Part shown: piece after piece, positions 22,991-35,302 of the stretch
Layout: every line of letters begins with the position of its first letter
Position numbering within the stretch: position 1 is the stretch's first letter
Source of the DNA: Manihot esculenta
Lineage: Eukaryota > Streptophyta > Magnoliopsida > Malpighiales > Euphorbiaceae
DNA length: 64,000 nucleotides
Direction: 5' to 3'
Assembly (NCBI RefSeq): GCF_001659605.2
Contig: NC_035177.2
Location: 31,078,136 to 31,142,135, forward strand
The notes under the pieces: generated by a model
Seen by the model: only the letters and a program-made list of their open reading frames with translations
Databases searched by the model: none
Told to the model about the DNA's origin: nothing
Program-made: the position numbers and the translations under genes

Positions 22991-23835
22991 CATGATGGTG
23001 GAATATAATTAATTTTATTATGTGGGAAGATTTCGGTAAGGACTTTAAAAGAGAAGGCTTGGGCCGTTTGGCTTGAACCTATCAACTAAATTGAATAGTA
23101 GTATCCATTTGATTTTACTATTAATCATATTCGACTAGAAAAGGTATTCAATTGTTCATTTTTTTATTTTAATTTAGTTAAAAATCAGATTGCAAACTCA
23201 TAAATTAAATGAAGGATACAGGAATTACATGATAAAATATGTTTAATTAAATTTTACAACATTAATTTGTTTTGATAGGCCAATCCATTTAACGAGCTCT
23301 ACTTCCAATCAGTCAAAGTAGAAAAATTAGAGACTAGACAGTTAAACTCTTATATTAATTGGAGACTTTATTTAAAATAATTTATTTTATTAAAAAATTT
23401 GAATAAAGTTTTGGAAATTATAAACAATTCTACTTTTAAAAAAATTGAATTTTATTTTTGAATAAAATTAATTAAATTAAAATTTTGGCGAAATTTATAT
23501 AAAAAGAAAAACTAACCGATTTATATTAAATTAAATTAGTTTGATTTGGCTTTGACGGTGTTTTCAGTTTCTTGGAGCCCGCCCACAGACGCAGGCTAAT
23601 ACTGCTTAGTACTTACCACCAATCCAAACAAGAACACCAATCCTCTAAACCCCAGCAAAACTCGTCACCACCCCCGGCGCCACCAACAACCTCGGAATAT
23701 ATACAGACGAATGTTGTCTGATTCTGTTGCCATGTCTGTCGCCTCCTACTGACACTGGTTCACAATTGTCGTCCAGAGTTTATCCAAACTATCTCTCCTA
23801 TTAGTAGTTTTCAATTTGAAGAGAAGCTTTTGAGA
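22991..23835 (+). promoter_or_regulatory. AT-rich spacer and sulfite oxidase promoter region
   Basis: No coding signal. GC content rises after about 23560 toward the start of the sulfite oxidase gene, where the promoter and 5' leader are expected. A firm TATA box was not identified; ATATATAC occurs near 23697. Confidence 0.4.
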
Positions 23836-26800
23836 ATGCCTGGAATTAGAGGACCCTCGGATTATTCGCAGGAACCACCTCGTCATCCTTCTCTTAGAAT
23901 CAATTACAAGGCCAGCTTCTATTCTCTGCCTTCTGGATTCATCTGAACTTGTGATTCTTTTGCTTTGTGATCCTATGTGTCCGGATGTTTGCTTTTTAGC
24001 TTTTGATAATTTTCTAGAGAGAGCTCATGGGTTAGCTCTTATGGATTTTTGCTTATTAGCCCTTATGTGTGCGGCTGTTTGAAAATTGTGCAGCAACCTT
24101 TTAATGCTGAGCCACCTCGTTCGGCCTTGGTTAGCTCTTATATAACGCCGGTGGAGTTCTTCTTCAAGAGAAATCATGGACCAATACCAGTTGTTGATGA
24201 TATAGATAGGTTATATGCCCATTTCATTTCGTTTCTGCTTTTATTAAAAAAATTTCATCTTTCTGTCACTTTTAGCTGAACCTGCCATCTGTTTTTCTAA
24301 GCAGCTATTCTGTTTCCATGAGTGGTCTGATTGATAACCCCATAGAGCTGTTTATGAAAGATATCTGGTGAGTTTTTGGGTTCATTCTTATTTATCAGTT
24401 AGTTGTGTATTAGCGTGGTTTAAATTTCTGGGATGGGAATTTATATTATTATGATAATAACAGGAAGCTTCCAAAATATGTTGTCACTGCCACTCTTCAG
24501 GTGTGTTCGAACATACATATAAATTTAATCTACTTTTCGTTTTAATTAATTGGAGTTGTTCCATCAACTTATGCAGTAGAACGGTGATTCAGGTCCATTG
24601 TTAACTTCGTAGCATTGATACGTTCCTTTTATTTCTATGTACGATACAGTGTGCTGGTAACAGAAGGACAGCCATGAGCAATGTCAAAGAAGTAAAAGGA
24701 GTTGGCTGGGATGTTTCTGCTATAGGAAATGGTTTGTTTTTCTCCATGTTGGGGCTGTAATTAAGTTTGATGTATTTACATACATTTGGTGCATATAAAG
24801 CATAAATCTGTTTGTTTTTTAGCAAAAATGAAAGGGAAATATTTACTTTCCTCCCGTTTGTATGGAGAAAAGAGGAAGTCAAATTAAGGGGAAATCCTTT
24901 TTTCTATGTTTTGGTGAAGTGAAAATGAGCAAAAAGAAAATGCAGCATCAAGTTTGCAGTTCCATCATCCATGCTATCTTTTACATTGATCGAGTTTTAT
25001 TCTCAAGGGTGAATAAGTAACTTTGTCACAAATGTTGTGCATTTTTCTCTCCTTTTTTTTTTTTTCCAAATTAAAGAGATTGAAATGGTGAGAGCAAGAG
25101 GAGATTTTGGGATTATTTGGTATCCTCTCTTTTTCCCCCTTTTTCCTAATCTTTCCATATGGAAAGCAAATTGGTCGTGGGGGTTAACTTTGTTTCAAAT
25201 GGTGCATTTTTCATTGTCCTCTCTCTGTCTAAATAAGCAACTCTTTTAATTTTGATTGTCTGCACTGCAGCAAAAGACATTCGCCTGATCATATTGAGTT
25301 TCATATTTCTCTGCATGACATTCACCTGAGCATATTTTGTTTCGTATTACTCTGGTTCCATGTACCATAATATTCACATTTTGTGTCCTTGAGGGACCAG
25401 AAGTTTATGGAAATTAGTTTACAGTATCTCTGATGTAGGGTATTGTCTTTCAGCTGTCTGGGGTGGTGCCAAATTAGCAGATGTTCTTGAACTTGTTGGG
25501 ATAGCCAAGTGGACAAGTACCACAAAATCAGGTGGAAAACATGTCGAATTTGTAAGCATTGATAAGTGTAAGGTATTAAAACTGGCCCTTTGAAGCACCT
25601 TTTAAAGCTTTTATATTTTTATTGCTAATCTTTGTGTTTCAGTTGATGATTGTTACATAATCTCCTTTATGTGTTATGTGATTATAAAAATGTAGGAGGA
25701 GAATGGGGGCCCTTACAAGGCATCAATACCGCTGAGTCATGCTACGAGTCCTGAAGCTGATGTTTTACTTGCTTATGAGATGAATGGGGAGGTCAGGAAA
25801 CTGTCCATCACTGAATGGAATGTTATTCTAATTTAATTTATTCAACATCTCTAAATGTATTGGTGTCATTGCGGTCATAATGATGTTTCCATTGTACATA
25901 CTTTAGAAATTGATTAAAGAGAGGGGAAAAGCAATACTTGGTCCTATCATATTGATAGTAATTTCAGAGACCATGCATCTGCAATGCCTAGTTGGTTACA
26001 TGTTAAACTGCAGTGTATAGGTTCTTATCAGCCGGTTAATTTTTTTTTTCCTCACTTCCCAGAAAAGGCTTTTTAGAGCAGTATTGAGTTATTTCCATGT
26101 GAACAGTATCACAGGTCGATGAAGACATTTTCACTGTTTTTTTTTTTAAAATTTTTAACCTTGAGATCATATTTTGTGAATGTACTTTAATCTTAATTAT
26201 TCTGTTTGGTAAACTTTTTTTCCAGTGAAATAATTTCATCATGAATTATTCTGACATCAGTTCATTTCCTTGTTATCATGCCAAAGCCTCTAAAGAGAGA
26301 TCATGGTTATCCGCTGCGAGTGGTTGTTCCTGGTGTTATAGGTGCACGTTCTGTCAAATGGTTGGATTCCATTAACATAATTGCAGAAGAATGTCAGGTA
26401 AAGAAGAACACTCTATTTTTTATTTTTATTTTTTAGTTGTGGCTTCTTTCCACAGCTTAACGGCTGCATGTCCCAGGGCATGGATAGAGTGATCTGTGCT
26501 GTGAAAATAACTACACTATATCTTAAATTAACTTCACTTCTTTTTTCCTTTTCTCCTCTCTCCACTCTTTTTCAAACCATCATATCATGTCGCTGTATTT
26601 TACATCATTGTCTTTAGGGCTTCTTTATGCAAAAAGACTACAAAATGTTTCCCCCATCAGTGAATTGGGATAACATCAATTGGTCTACAAGGAGGCCACA
26701 AATGGATTTTCCTGTCCAGGTATATGCTTGATGTTGCTGCAAAGATTTTTCATTTGTTTCTTTGGATAAAAAGGGTAGTTTATTACAGAAATGAACACCA

Positions 26801-29239
26801 CCTCCTCACCCCCCCCCCCCCCCACTAAAAAAAAGGAGAGAGGATACTAGATGATAAAGTATCTTCCTCTCGATGAATACAAGTTATTTGGAAATAAATG
26901 AACTGATAAAATGACTCCACCCTCTAATAAGGTAAAGGCACTCATTTAGAAGCCTGTGAAGTAGACCCATAAGCCAATTAGGGTGTTTTGTTTAACCAAC
27001 AATAACTCCAAAGGAAAACTTTGATTCTAAAGAATCAACCATCTCTCCAACCAAATACCTATAACAGTACAACATGACTCTGTTGTTCTAAGCCTCTTTC
27101 CAACTCCTAAAAGCTGAAGGTTCATTTACGGACTACTTTCAATTTCCTTCAAATTTATTAAGAATAGCTGATAGAAAATGTACACAGAAACAATAAAACA
27201 TTGCAATAATGAAAAAGATCACTCCCCTTTTTAGCAGTTAGCAATATGTCTATAGTGGATATGTATTGTGGAGTCTTCATATCTGCAACAAAGGCACATT
27301 AATAATTATTGGAATGCTTCATAGAATAGTTAATAATTATGATATTGTATTTTTGATGTGGAAGAATCTCTTAAGGCCAAAAATGAAAAGTTAATGACCC
27401 TTGGAGTTGTTTTATTTTATCAATTGGATCCGAAATGCTATATATGGGAAAAAGGAAGGTGGTCTAATTCTTATGTGCATTTAATTTTCATTTTCAGCAC
27501 AATCAGTGATAAATGGCCTCAATTAATAATCAAGTCAGAACTGTTATTTTTCTAGACAATAATTAATTTTCTCACGTGTATGAGTGTAATGATTGACAGT
27601 GTGCAATTTGTTCTTTGGAGGATGTGACTGCAGTAAAGCCTGGGAAGGTTAGTTGCATTTGCTGTTAAAGATCTTAATGGATTTCTCAATACTTTTAACA
27701 TGGTTAATCTTTAATTTACTAAAGCTTGCACTATTGTCTTGGTTGAAACAGTATTTGCTCCAATTCCATGCAGCATTGAGTGATTATATGGCTTAACATA
27801 ATCTGCTGTATTTCCTTCATTCTTCTTTGTCATCATATTCAGTTTCACATCTTGAACTTTTGATTCCCATGACATGTTTTATTCCATTCTCAGATTATTT
27901 CTGTCAATGCACAGTTTCCAACATTCTAGGTGTCCTCCTGTATGAGTGGCCTTTTTGAACTAGATGTGCACTTAGTGAGGTATTTTAGGACTATGTATTT
28001 TAGACAAAACAAAGTTCTGTCACTTTCGGTTATCTTTGTTATTTAAGATATTTTTGGTATTCAACTTGTTATTAGAATAGGCTTTTTTTTGGTATACAAT
28101 TAAGTGTTCTTGTGACTCTTTTAGCATCATCTAGTTTGGGATGATTGAAAATTTGAAATTGAAATTTTGAAGTGTAATTTATTCCCTTTATATTCTTTTT
28201 GGGGTCTTTTTATTATGGTTCTATATCACCTGGACTACTATACATTCTTCTGCCTTGTTCAGATGATCTTGGTCTTCATATGTCAATACATTTACAGGTG
28301 AAGGTCAGTGGATATGCGGCATCAGGAGGTGGCCGAGGAATTGAGAGAATAGATGTGTCTGTTGATGGTGGCAAAACCTGGGTGGAAGCTTCCAGACATC
28401 AGAAGACTGGTGTCCCTTGTATCGCAGAAGACACGAGCAGTGACAAATGGGCCTGGGTACTGTTTGAGGTCACAGTTGATGTGCCACACAGCACAGAGAT
28501 TGTTGCAAAAGCAGTATGTACCTTTATAACAATCGTCTTCGTTGTAATTCTGTTTTACACTCTTATTTCCTCAAATTCATCAATTGCATTTGATGCATAC
28601 TTGGAAATTTGCATGTTTGTGCATGACTTGTATGACTTCTAAGTACCTAAAATTATGTGCAATGATTTCCTAAGGCTAAAGATTATGCCAAAGCCATGGT
28701 TTTCAAAGCTCTGGTCCAATCTGACCTACTCACTAAGCCCGGAGAGCTTCTCACCGGCAATACCTTGGAATTTCATGTGTATTAGACCTTAGTTTGAGTA
28801 ATTAAGTAATGTAAAATTTACTATTTAGTCTTTACATTATGGGAAACTTATTAGTTAGTTTTTCAATTTTGAAAATTATATTAAAACTTCCTTAAGGTTT
28901 TAAAAAATCTACTAACTAGGCATTCCATTAGTTTTAGTCTTTTAAGTATTTTACCCTTTAGTTTCTGTAATTTGAAAAAACTTATTAGTTGATTTTTAGT
29001 TTTGTATAAAGTTTACTAATTAGTCCCTTTGCAATGAGGGCGCTCTATTTAAAACATATTCTTGTCTCTTTATTTTACCTATAGTTTTGCAATCCATGAC
29101 TTCTTCTATATATCATGGACAGGTGGATTCAGCAGCAAATGTCCAACCTGAAAACGTACTAGATATTTGGAATTTGAGAGGGATACTTAACACTTCATGG
29201 CATCGTGTTAAAGTTCAAGTTGGTTACTCAAACATGTAG
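23836..29239 (+). CDS. SOX: Sulfite oxidase (molybdenum enzyme, peroxisomal)
   Basis: Twelve exons: 23836-23910, 24094-24209, 24305-24367, 24464-24500, 24650-24731, 25454-25572, 25696-25791, 26287-26397, 26618-26719, 27600-27647, 28298-28513, 29123-29239; 1182 nt, 393 aa, the usual length of plant sulfite oxidase. It oxidises sulfite to sulfate using the molybdopterin cofactor, without the haem domain of animal enzymes (family knowledge). The N-terminus [18 protein letters not shown] is diagnostic. The molybdenum-binding Cys is residue 98 in TLQCAGNRR. The dimerisation domain follows from about residue 260. The C-terminus is SNM, a variant of the plant SNL peroxisomal signal. The first intron appears to use a GC donor (AAG|GCCAGC), since no GT lies before the next in-frame stop. 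Confidence 0.95.
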
Positions 29240-30866
29240 ACCGTGATCAGGTTCTGTTTTTTATATCCATGAAATACTAGAATAACAACAAAAACTTATC
29301 TAGATTAGGTCTATATGGATCTATAGTTGAAAACAATAGTAAGCTCCTATGAAATCCTATACAGTAGGAATCAATCTAGACCCAAAAGAATAACATCCCA
29401 TTTGCTTTGACAGTGCGGTTTGCCAAGTTGCTTGGACTTTTCATTTCTCGTATGTATAGAGATATCTTACCTTTGAGCATTAGTACTACTGCTGCCCTTC
29501 ACTTATCATAGTCTATGTTGATAAAAATAACTTGTGACATGGAGAGCCATGGAAAAGCTGGATCTCAGTTGTTGGACAATGAACTATGATGTTAAATAAT
29601 GCTGCTTTGGTTAATTGTTACCTTTTTTTTAAAAGGCATGGGATAATGTAATTTAGTCAGTGTGCATCGACTTCGTTTTGCCCAATGGAATGTAAAATTA
29701 TAATGGATGTATATGAAACTCATATTTTTCTGTAATTTTTTAAATATATTATATATTTTGAACATAATTATATATATTAAAATTATAATTATATTGCAAT
29801 TACGGATAATTTACATATTATTATTAACTTTTATTCATATATCTTTTCTTAATAACTTGGTCACAAAATTAATTTTTAACTTTTTTGACATTTTCCCCTT
29901 CTTAAGGATTAAATGTTAATTTTGGGAATTAGGTTAATAAAACATTAATATAAAATCTTTTAATTTTTTGGATTAGGTTAATAAAACTTAACAAATGTTA
30001 AAATAAAATCTTTTTTTATTGATATTATTTATTTTTATCTTTAAATAGTATCTCGTATTAAGTTAAATTTTATATATTTATCAATATTAACTTTTAAAAA
30101 ATTATAATTAATAATAAAAATTATGTTGATTATTTTTTTGAAATTAATTAATTTATAAATAAATAATAAATTTATTATTTGATATAAAAAATATAATCAT
30201 AGATATTTATATAAATTTAGATATTATCTTTTTATCAAATATCATTAATTATTACACCATTTATTATTTTCAATGCCTATAATATTGCTCCCTTACAAGA
30301 GTAATATTTAAATTCTAATTTTTAACTTTGTATCCTAAGACTTAAATACTAATTTAAGTATGAATTTTTATAAAAAAATATTATATAAATTTATTTTAAA
30401 AATTGTGAAATATATTGAATCAAATTGAATAGAAATTAAAAGTTAAAAAACTTTATTAAACCGAAGCGAAAATAGTAAAAGATCAAATTGAAATCATATT
30501 AAAATTTTGATACTTAAGAAAAATTGAAATTGATTATCATGAAAGTTTTTTTTCCAGCGGCAAAAATGGTAACTATCAGATACTTCCTAGTTATTGCCGC
30601 AAAATTTGAGTGGTATGTAAATCGATGTAAACAATATATATTGATATGGGTGTTTAGATGAAAAAATCTATATGTGCTCACTAGAGGGATATATAAGAGC
30701 AAAAAAGAGACAAATGTGCAAGTTAATTAAAAGTCTTTATGGGTTTGAAGTAAGCGGACAGGCAATGAAATAATGAATTTATAGTAAAGTTATAAGATTA
30801 TAGATTCAAACGGTCCTCATTCGATCATTATATGTTCATAAAACAAGCAAAAAATGAATTTACAGT
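29240..30866. other. Sulfite oxidase 3' region and AT-rich spacer
   Basis: The first about 400 bp are presumably 3' UTR and flank. 29700-30500 is extremely AT-rich with no coding signal; short frames here (for example 29707-29919) are low-complexity. From about 30700 the sequence grades into copia remnants. Confidence 0.5.
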
Positions 30867-31837
30867 TTTAATTGTGTATACTGATGATATCTTAATTACA
30901 GGTTCAAATGAATAACAGTTTTTGCATGCCAAACATTTCCTTCACTAACAATTCACAATTCAAGATCTATGATATGCTAAATTTTTCCTAGGATGGAGAT
31001 CAGCCGATCTCAAGAAGGAATATTTTTAAATCAATGGAAGTACAATTTAGACGTTATCCAAGACACCGGTCTGACCAACTCGAAAGTATCATCCTATCCA
31101 CTACCAAGAATCATCAAACTGGATAATGAGATAGGGGAGCTCATTAAACACGCAAAATAAAACTAAAGACTCGTGGGAAGGTTGTTTTACCTTGGTCTTA
31201 CTAGACTTGATGTTACTTTTGCCATGCAGCAGCTCAGTCAGTTCACGCAATCTCTCAGAAAGTCTCACTGAGATGCAGCAATTCCAGTCCTTTATTATTT
31301 AAAATGGTGTCCGTAAAAAAGTCTATTCTTTTCTGTTTCCAAAGGCACACAACTCAGAGCTTTCTGCGACTCTGATTGGGTTTCCTACCCCGTATCACGA
31401 AAATCTATCACAGGCTACTGTATCTTTCTCGGATTATCCTTGATTTCCTGAAAAGCAAAGAAACAATGCACAATTAGTAGATCTTCTGCTAAAGCAAAAT
31501 ACATAAGTATGGCCACAACATTATGTGAATTAAAATGGATAAGTTATCTTCTTCGAGATTTTGATATATAAATATCTCTTCCTGTGTATCTCTTCTGTGA
31601 TAATTAGGTGGCCGAGCATATTACCGCGAATTCTGTTTTTCATGAACGCACAAAGCATCTTGAAATTGACTATCACGTGGTTTGGGAACAACTCACAAAA
31701 GAATTCATTTCTACCTTGCACATCCCTTGTTGACATCCGCTTGCCGAACTCCTTATTAAGCCTTCGACCTTTATGTTTTTTCATGAACATCTATTCAAGA
31801 TGGGCCTTCGATATCTGTATCCATTTTGAGGGGAGCC
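30867..31837 (+). mobile_element. Ty1/copia pol fragment (RT C-terminus and RNase H), degenerate
   Basis: Translation in shifting frames gives the copia reverse transcriptase motif YTDDILITGSN near 30876, then FFLGMEIS, then RNase H: FCDSDWVSYP, SITGYCIFLG, SSAKAKYISMATTLCELKW. The frame continues with the remains of the terminal domain to about 31780. Several stops and frameshifts are visible. A purine tract (TTTTGAGGGGAG, 31824-31835) precedes the LTR. The 5' two-thirds of the element is missing. Confidence 0.85.
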
Positions 31838-32495
31838 TGATAGTATTTAACGTGCCAGATCGGTTGGACGACCATTTTCTTCCAGGTCCGATGACTATCC
31901 CAGTAGACTAGGTCAAACGACCTCTTTAGTAAACTAGGTCGAACGACCACTCCAGCAAACAAGACGATGACCTCTCCAGTATACCAGGTCGGATCCAACA
32001 GACTAGGTTGAACAACCTCTCCAATAAATCAAGTCGGACGACCACTCCAGTAGACCAGGTGACGATCTCCCCAATAGACTAGGTCGGCTCCAACAGACCA
32101 GATTGGGCGATTTTCCCAATAGACCAGGTCGGCTTTAGCAGATCAAGTCGAATGACTTCTCCAATAGACCAGGTCAGACAACTACTCAAGGTCGGACGAC
32201 TTCTCATGCAAACTAGATCGGACGACTATTCCAGATGACGTGACAGCTAACAAAAGAGGTCGGATGATCATTCCAAAAGACGCGCCAACCGTGCAAAATA
32301 ACAAAAAAAATTTTTCTCTTTTAACTCATATATTTTTTATTGTAACGATAGCCGGACATAATGTGCTGTATATAAGACTTATACTTTTCCAGAATAGTCG
32401 ATATTGCTATATTTAAACTCAATTTTACCAAATAAAAATACGAGCAGAAAGTATTGCCTCATCTTCTTTATTTCTATCAAATTCTTTTTGTTACA
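31838..32495 (+). mobile_element. 3' LTR of the copia fragment
   Basis: Begins TGATAGTATT right after the polypurine tract and ends TTTTTGTTACA, giving TG...CA termini and about 658 bp. The internal part 31890-32285 is a minisatellite of about 28-30 bp units built on AGACTAGGTCGGACGAC-like words. A TATATAAGA near 32368 could be the LTR promoter. No 5' LTR is present in the window. Confidence 0.65.
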
Positions 32496-33751
32496 TACCG
32501 CCATCTAAATCTGTAGAAGCATGACTAAGCATTGGGAATGTTCCATTTACAGTAAAAGAAAACAAAGAGGAAAGAAACATAGCAAACGGCAGTTCGTTAG
32601 CCACGTCAGGTTGGTTACTGATGAGTCGGATGTGTGTCATCTTCATCTTCCAGGATCTCTACTTCTGGTTGTTTATGGGGTGCAGGTCTTCGTTTATGGT
32701 CGAGTTATTATTTAAAAATATTATTAATACTATTATATATAAATTTATTAATATATTTTTATTAAATTCGAGTTTCAAATTTTATTCAGAACTAATTATT
32801 TTTATTAAAAGAAAAAGAGTATGAACAAGTTGAAAGATGAGTAACAAGTGGTGGAAAGATTGGCCAGTTAATCAATCATCATTTTTCTCGTCCAAGTTGT
32901 AGGCATTCAGAATCAAAGATAATTATGAGTTAATATAATTAAATAAAAAAAGTTATTTAGCCTTTTTTAATATATTTTTCACTCAAATTATCTTATTAAG
33001 CATAAATTATTTTTTATATTAATAAATTTTATACATTCAATACTTTTGGGAGGTGGTGAATTGTTTTTTTTTTTTTTCGACATTATTATAATATTATAAC
33101 TTTCATTAATAAAATCGTTGGTACTTGTTCACAACTACTTCTCTTTTGTATGCAAGTCGATAAATTTATTTATCTATTTGTTTTATATTGCAATTATATA
33201 AATTTTGTCACGTTTATATATGTGTGGACCATCTCAAGAAAATTTTCAGACATGAATTAATATTAAAAATAAACAAGGTAAAAAAATAATTATATTTTTT
33301 GTGGAGAGGAAGGTGACAGGAAAATAGTTCATGTCCAATAATATCTCCTTATTTTATTCATAGGAACTTTCATGTGAACAAAGGCTTTTCTGATTATTAT
33401 AAAAATTCAACACCCACTATTATTTTTTTAAGAATTAAACATTCGAAAATATTGAATTTTCTTAAATTAACACTTAATTTTTTTAAGTAAAACTACTGAT
33501 TAACACTTAAAATTCAATAGAGAGAGAGAAAAGGCCACAGCCTATGGAAGGGGATTAATTAAATAAGTGTTACTTTATTATTTCTTATAATAATTTAGAT
33601 TATCTGTATATAACACATGTTGGTATTTCTTTCAAATAAATCCATTTACTAAAAAAAAATTTACTTCAAAGAACAAATATATAAATTTTATTTATTTTTT
33701 ATATGAAAAATTTTTGTGTTTTGAATTCACAGATCTTCACATAACTATAGA
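32496..33751. other. AT-rich spacer upstream of the P450 gene
   Basis: Short frames at 32521-32824 have no recognisable protein features and end in AT-rich DNA, so they are not called. The remainder is low-complexity A/T sequence with no coding signal. Confidence 0.5.
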
Positions 33752-33762
33752 TATTATAAATA
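33752..33762 (+). promoter_or_regulatory. TATA box of the CYP94 gene
   Basis: TATTATAAATAG lies about 40 bp before the ATG at 33794, in sequence that is otherwise promoter-like (CT-rich leader TTTTCTGCTCTCTGC). The short leader would be unusual but possible. Confidence 0.5.
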
Positions 33763-33793
33763 GCATTAAGTTTTCTGCTCTCTGCATGTCAAG

Positions 33794-35302
33794 ATGGCAA
33801 CTTCCATTTTCCTATTTACATGCCACTGCATATCCTCCGTTTTGCTATATATCCCTTTCCTCTACATTCTCAACGTAATTTTATGCAAATTCCGGCAAGT
33901 TTCCGGCCACGGACCGCCTACCTATCCCATAATTGGATGCCTGATTTCATTCTACAAAAACCAGAATCGTCTTCTAGATTGGTATACTGAGCTGCTTGCA
34001 AAATCAGCAACCAACACCATTGTTGTGGAACGGCTTGGAGCACGCAGAACTATTGTTACTGCTAACCCGGAGAACGTTAAATATATGCTCAAAACCAACT
34101 TTAATAATTTCCCCAAGGGCAAACCTTTCACTGAGATTCTTGGAGATTTTCTCGGCTATGGCATATTCAATGTTGATGGGGAGCTTTGGCACATACAACG
34201 CAAGTTGGCTAGCCATGAATTCACAGCTAAATCTCTGCGAGAGTTCTTCATGATGACATTAGAAGAAGAAGTAGATAAAGGGTTGTTGCCGGTTTTGGAG
34301 TCACTAGAAGAAACAGGAGAGGTGGTAGACTTGCAAGAATTGTTGAGACGGCTCGCATTTAATATGATTTGTAAGGTTTCGTTGGGGATTGATCGGTGTT
34401 GCTTAGATCCTTCTCTGCCTGTTTCTCCTCTTGCAAGAGCTTTTGACATGGCGTCGGAGATATGCGCGAGGCGAGGAGCTGCTCCTTTATTTGTAGTCTG
34501 GAAGATGAAGAGATGGCTTGGGATTGGATCTGAGAAAAGGCTTAAAGAAGCAGTTGAACAAGTCCATCAATATGTGGAAGAGATTATTGTTAATAGAGAG
34601 AAGATGATAGTTAAAGGATCAGAAAATCAGGCTGAAGATCTTCTCTCTCGGCTCATATTGGCTGGCCATGAAGAGAAGGTGATAAGAGACATGATGATAA
34701 GTTTCATCATGGCAGGGAGAGACACCACTTCAGCAGCAATGACATGGCTCTTCTGGCTGCTCTCTTGTCACCCAGATGTAGAAGAAGAGGTAGTGAAAGA
34801 GATACAATTTACTAAAGAAACAAAGCTAGATTACGAGTCGTTGAAGGAGTTGAGAATCTTGAAGGCGTGTCTCTGTGAATCAATGAGGCTCTACCCACCA
34901 GTAGCCTGGGACTCAAAGCACGCCGTTGTCGACGATTTGTTGCCGGACAATACTCCCGTCCGGTCAGGAGACAGGGTGACTTACTTCCCTTATGGGATGG
35001 GGAGAATGGAAGCACTGTGGGGCAAGAATCGGCTAGAATTCAAACCAGAGAGATGGTTTCTTGAACCAGAAAAGAGAAGCTCACTGAAGAAGATGTGTGC
35101 TTATAAATATCCAATCTTTCAGGCAGGACCAAGGGTGTGCCTTGGGAAGGAGATGGCTTTCATCCAGATGAAGTACGTGGTGGCTTCGATTCTCAGGCAG
35201 TACGAAATAAGACCAGTAAAATCAGAGCAGCCACCGATCTTTGTGCCACGGTTAACGGCTCACATGGCCGGCGGCCTGAAGGTTGTAATTAGAAAGAGAT
35301 AA
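33794..35302 (+). CDS. CYP94: Cytochrome P450, CYP94 family (fatty-acid omega-hydroxylase type)
   Basis: Intronless, 502 aa, as is usual for CYP94 genes. An N-terminal membrane anchor (residues about 1-30) leads to GPPTYPIIG. P450 motifs are intact: I-helix AGRDTT at 307-312, ExxR (ESMR) at 362-365, PERW, and the haem loop FQAGPRVCLG with the ligand Cys at 449. The stretch LGDFLGYGIFNVDGELWHIQRK is typical of the CYP86/CYP94 clan. CYP94 enzymes hydroxylate the omega end of fatty acids; some members (CYP94B/C) act on jasmonoyl-isoleucine (family knowledge). Similarity looks closest to CYP94A-type sequences, so a fatty-acid substrate is the better guess. The subfamily cannot be settled by eye. 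Confidence 0.93.
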   Translation: MATSIFLFTCHCISSVLLYIPFLYILNVILCKFRQVSGHGPPTYPIIGCLISFYKNQNRLLDWYTELLAKSATNTIVVERLGARRTIVTANPENVKYMLKTNFNNFPKGKPFTEILGDFLGYGIFNVDGELWHIQRKLASHEFTAKSLREFFMMTLEEEVDKGLLPVLESLEETGEVVDLQELLRRLAFNMICKVSLGIDRCCLDPSLPVSPLARAFDMASEICARRGAAPLFVVWKMKRWLGIGSEKRLKEAVEQVHQYVEEIIVNREKMIVKGSENQAEDLLSRLILAGHEEKVIRDMMISFIMAGRDTTSAAMTWLFWLLSCHPDVEEEVVKEIQFTKETKLDYESLKELRILKACLCESMRLYPPVAWDSKHAVVDDLLPDNTPVRSGDRVTYFPYGMGRMEALWGKNRLEFKPERWFLEPEKRSSLKKMCAYKYPIFQAGPRVCLGKEMAFIQMKYVVASILRQYEIRPVKSEQPPIFVPRLTAHMAGGLKVVIRKR

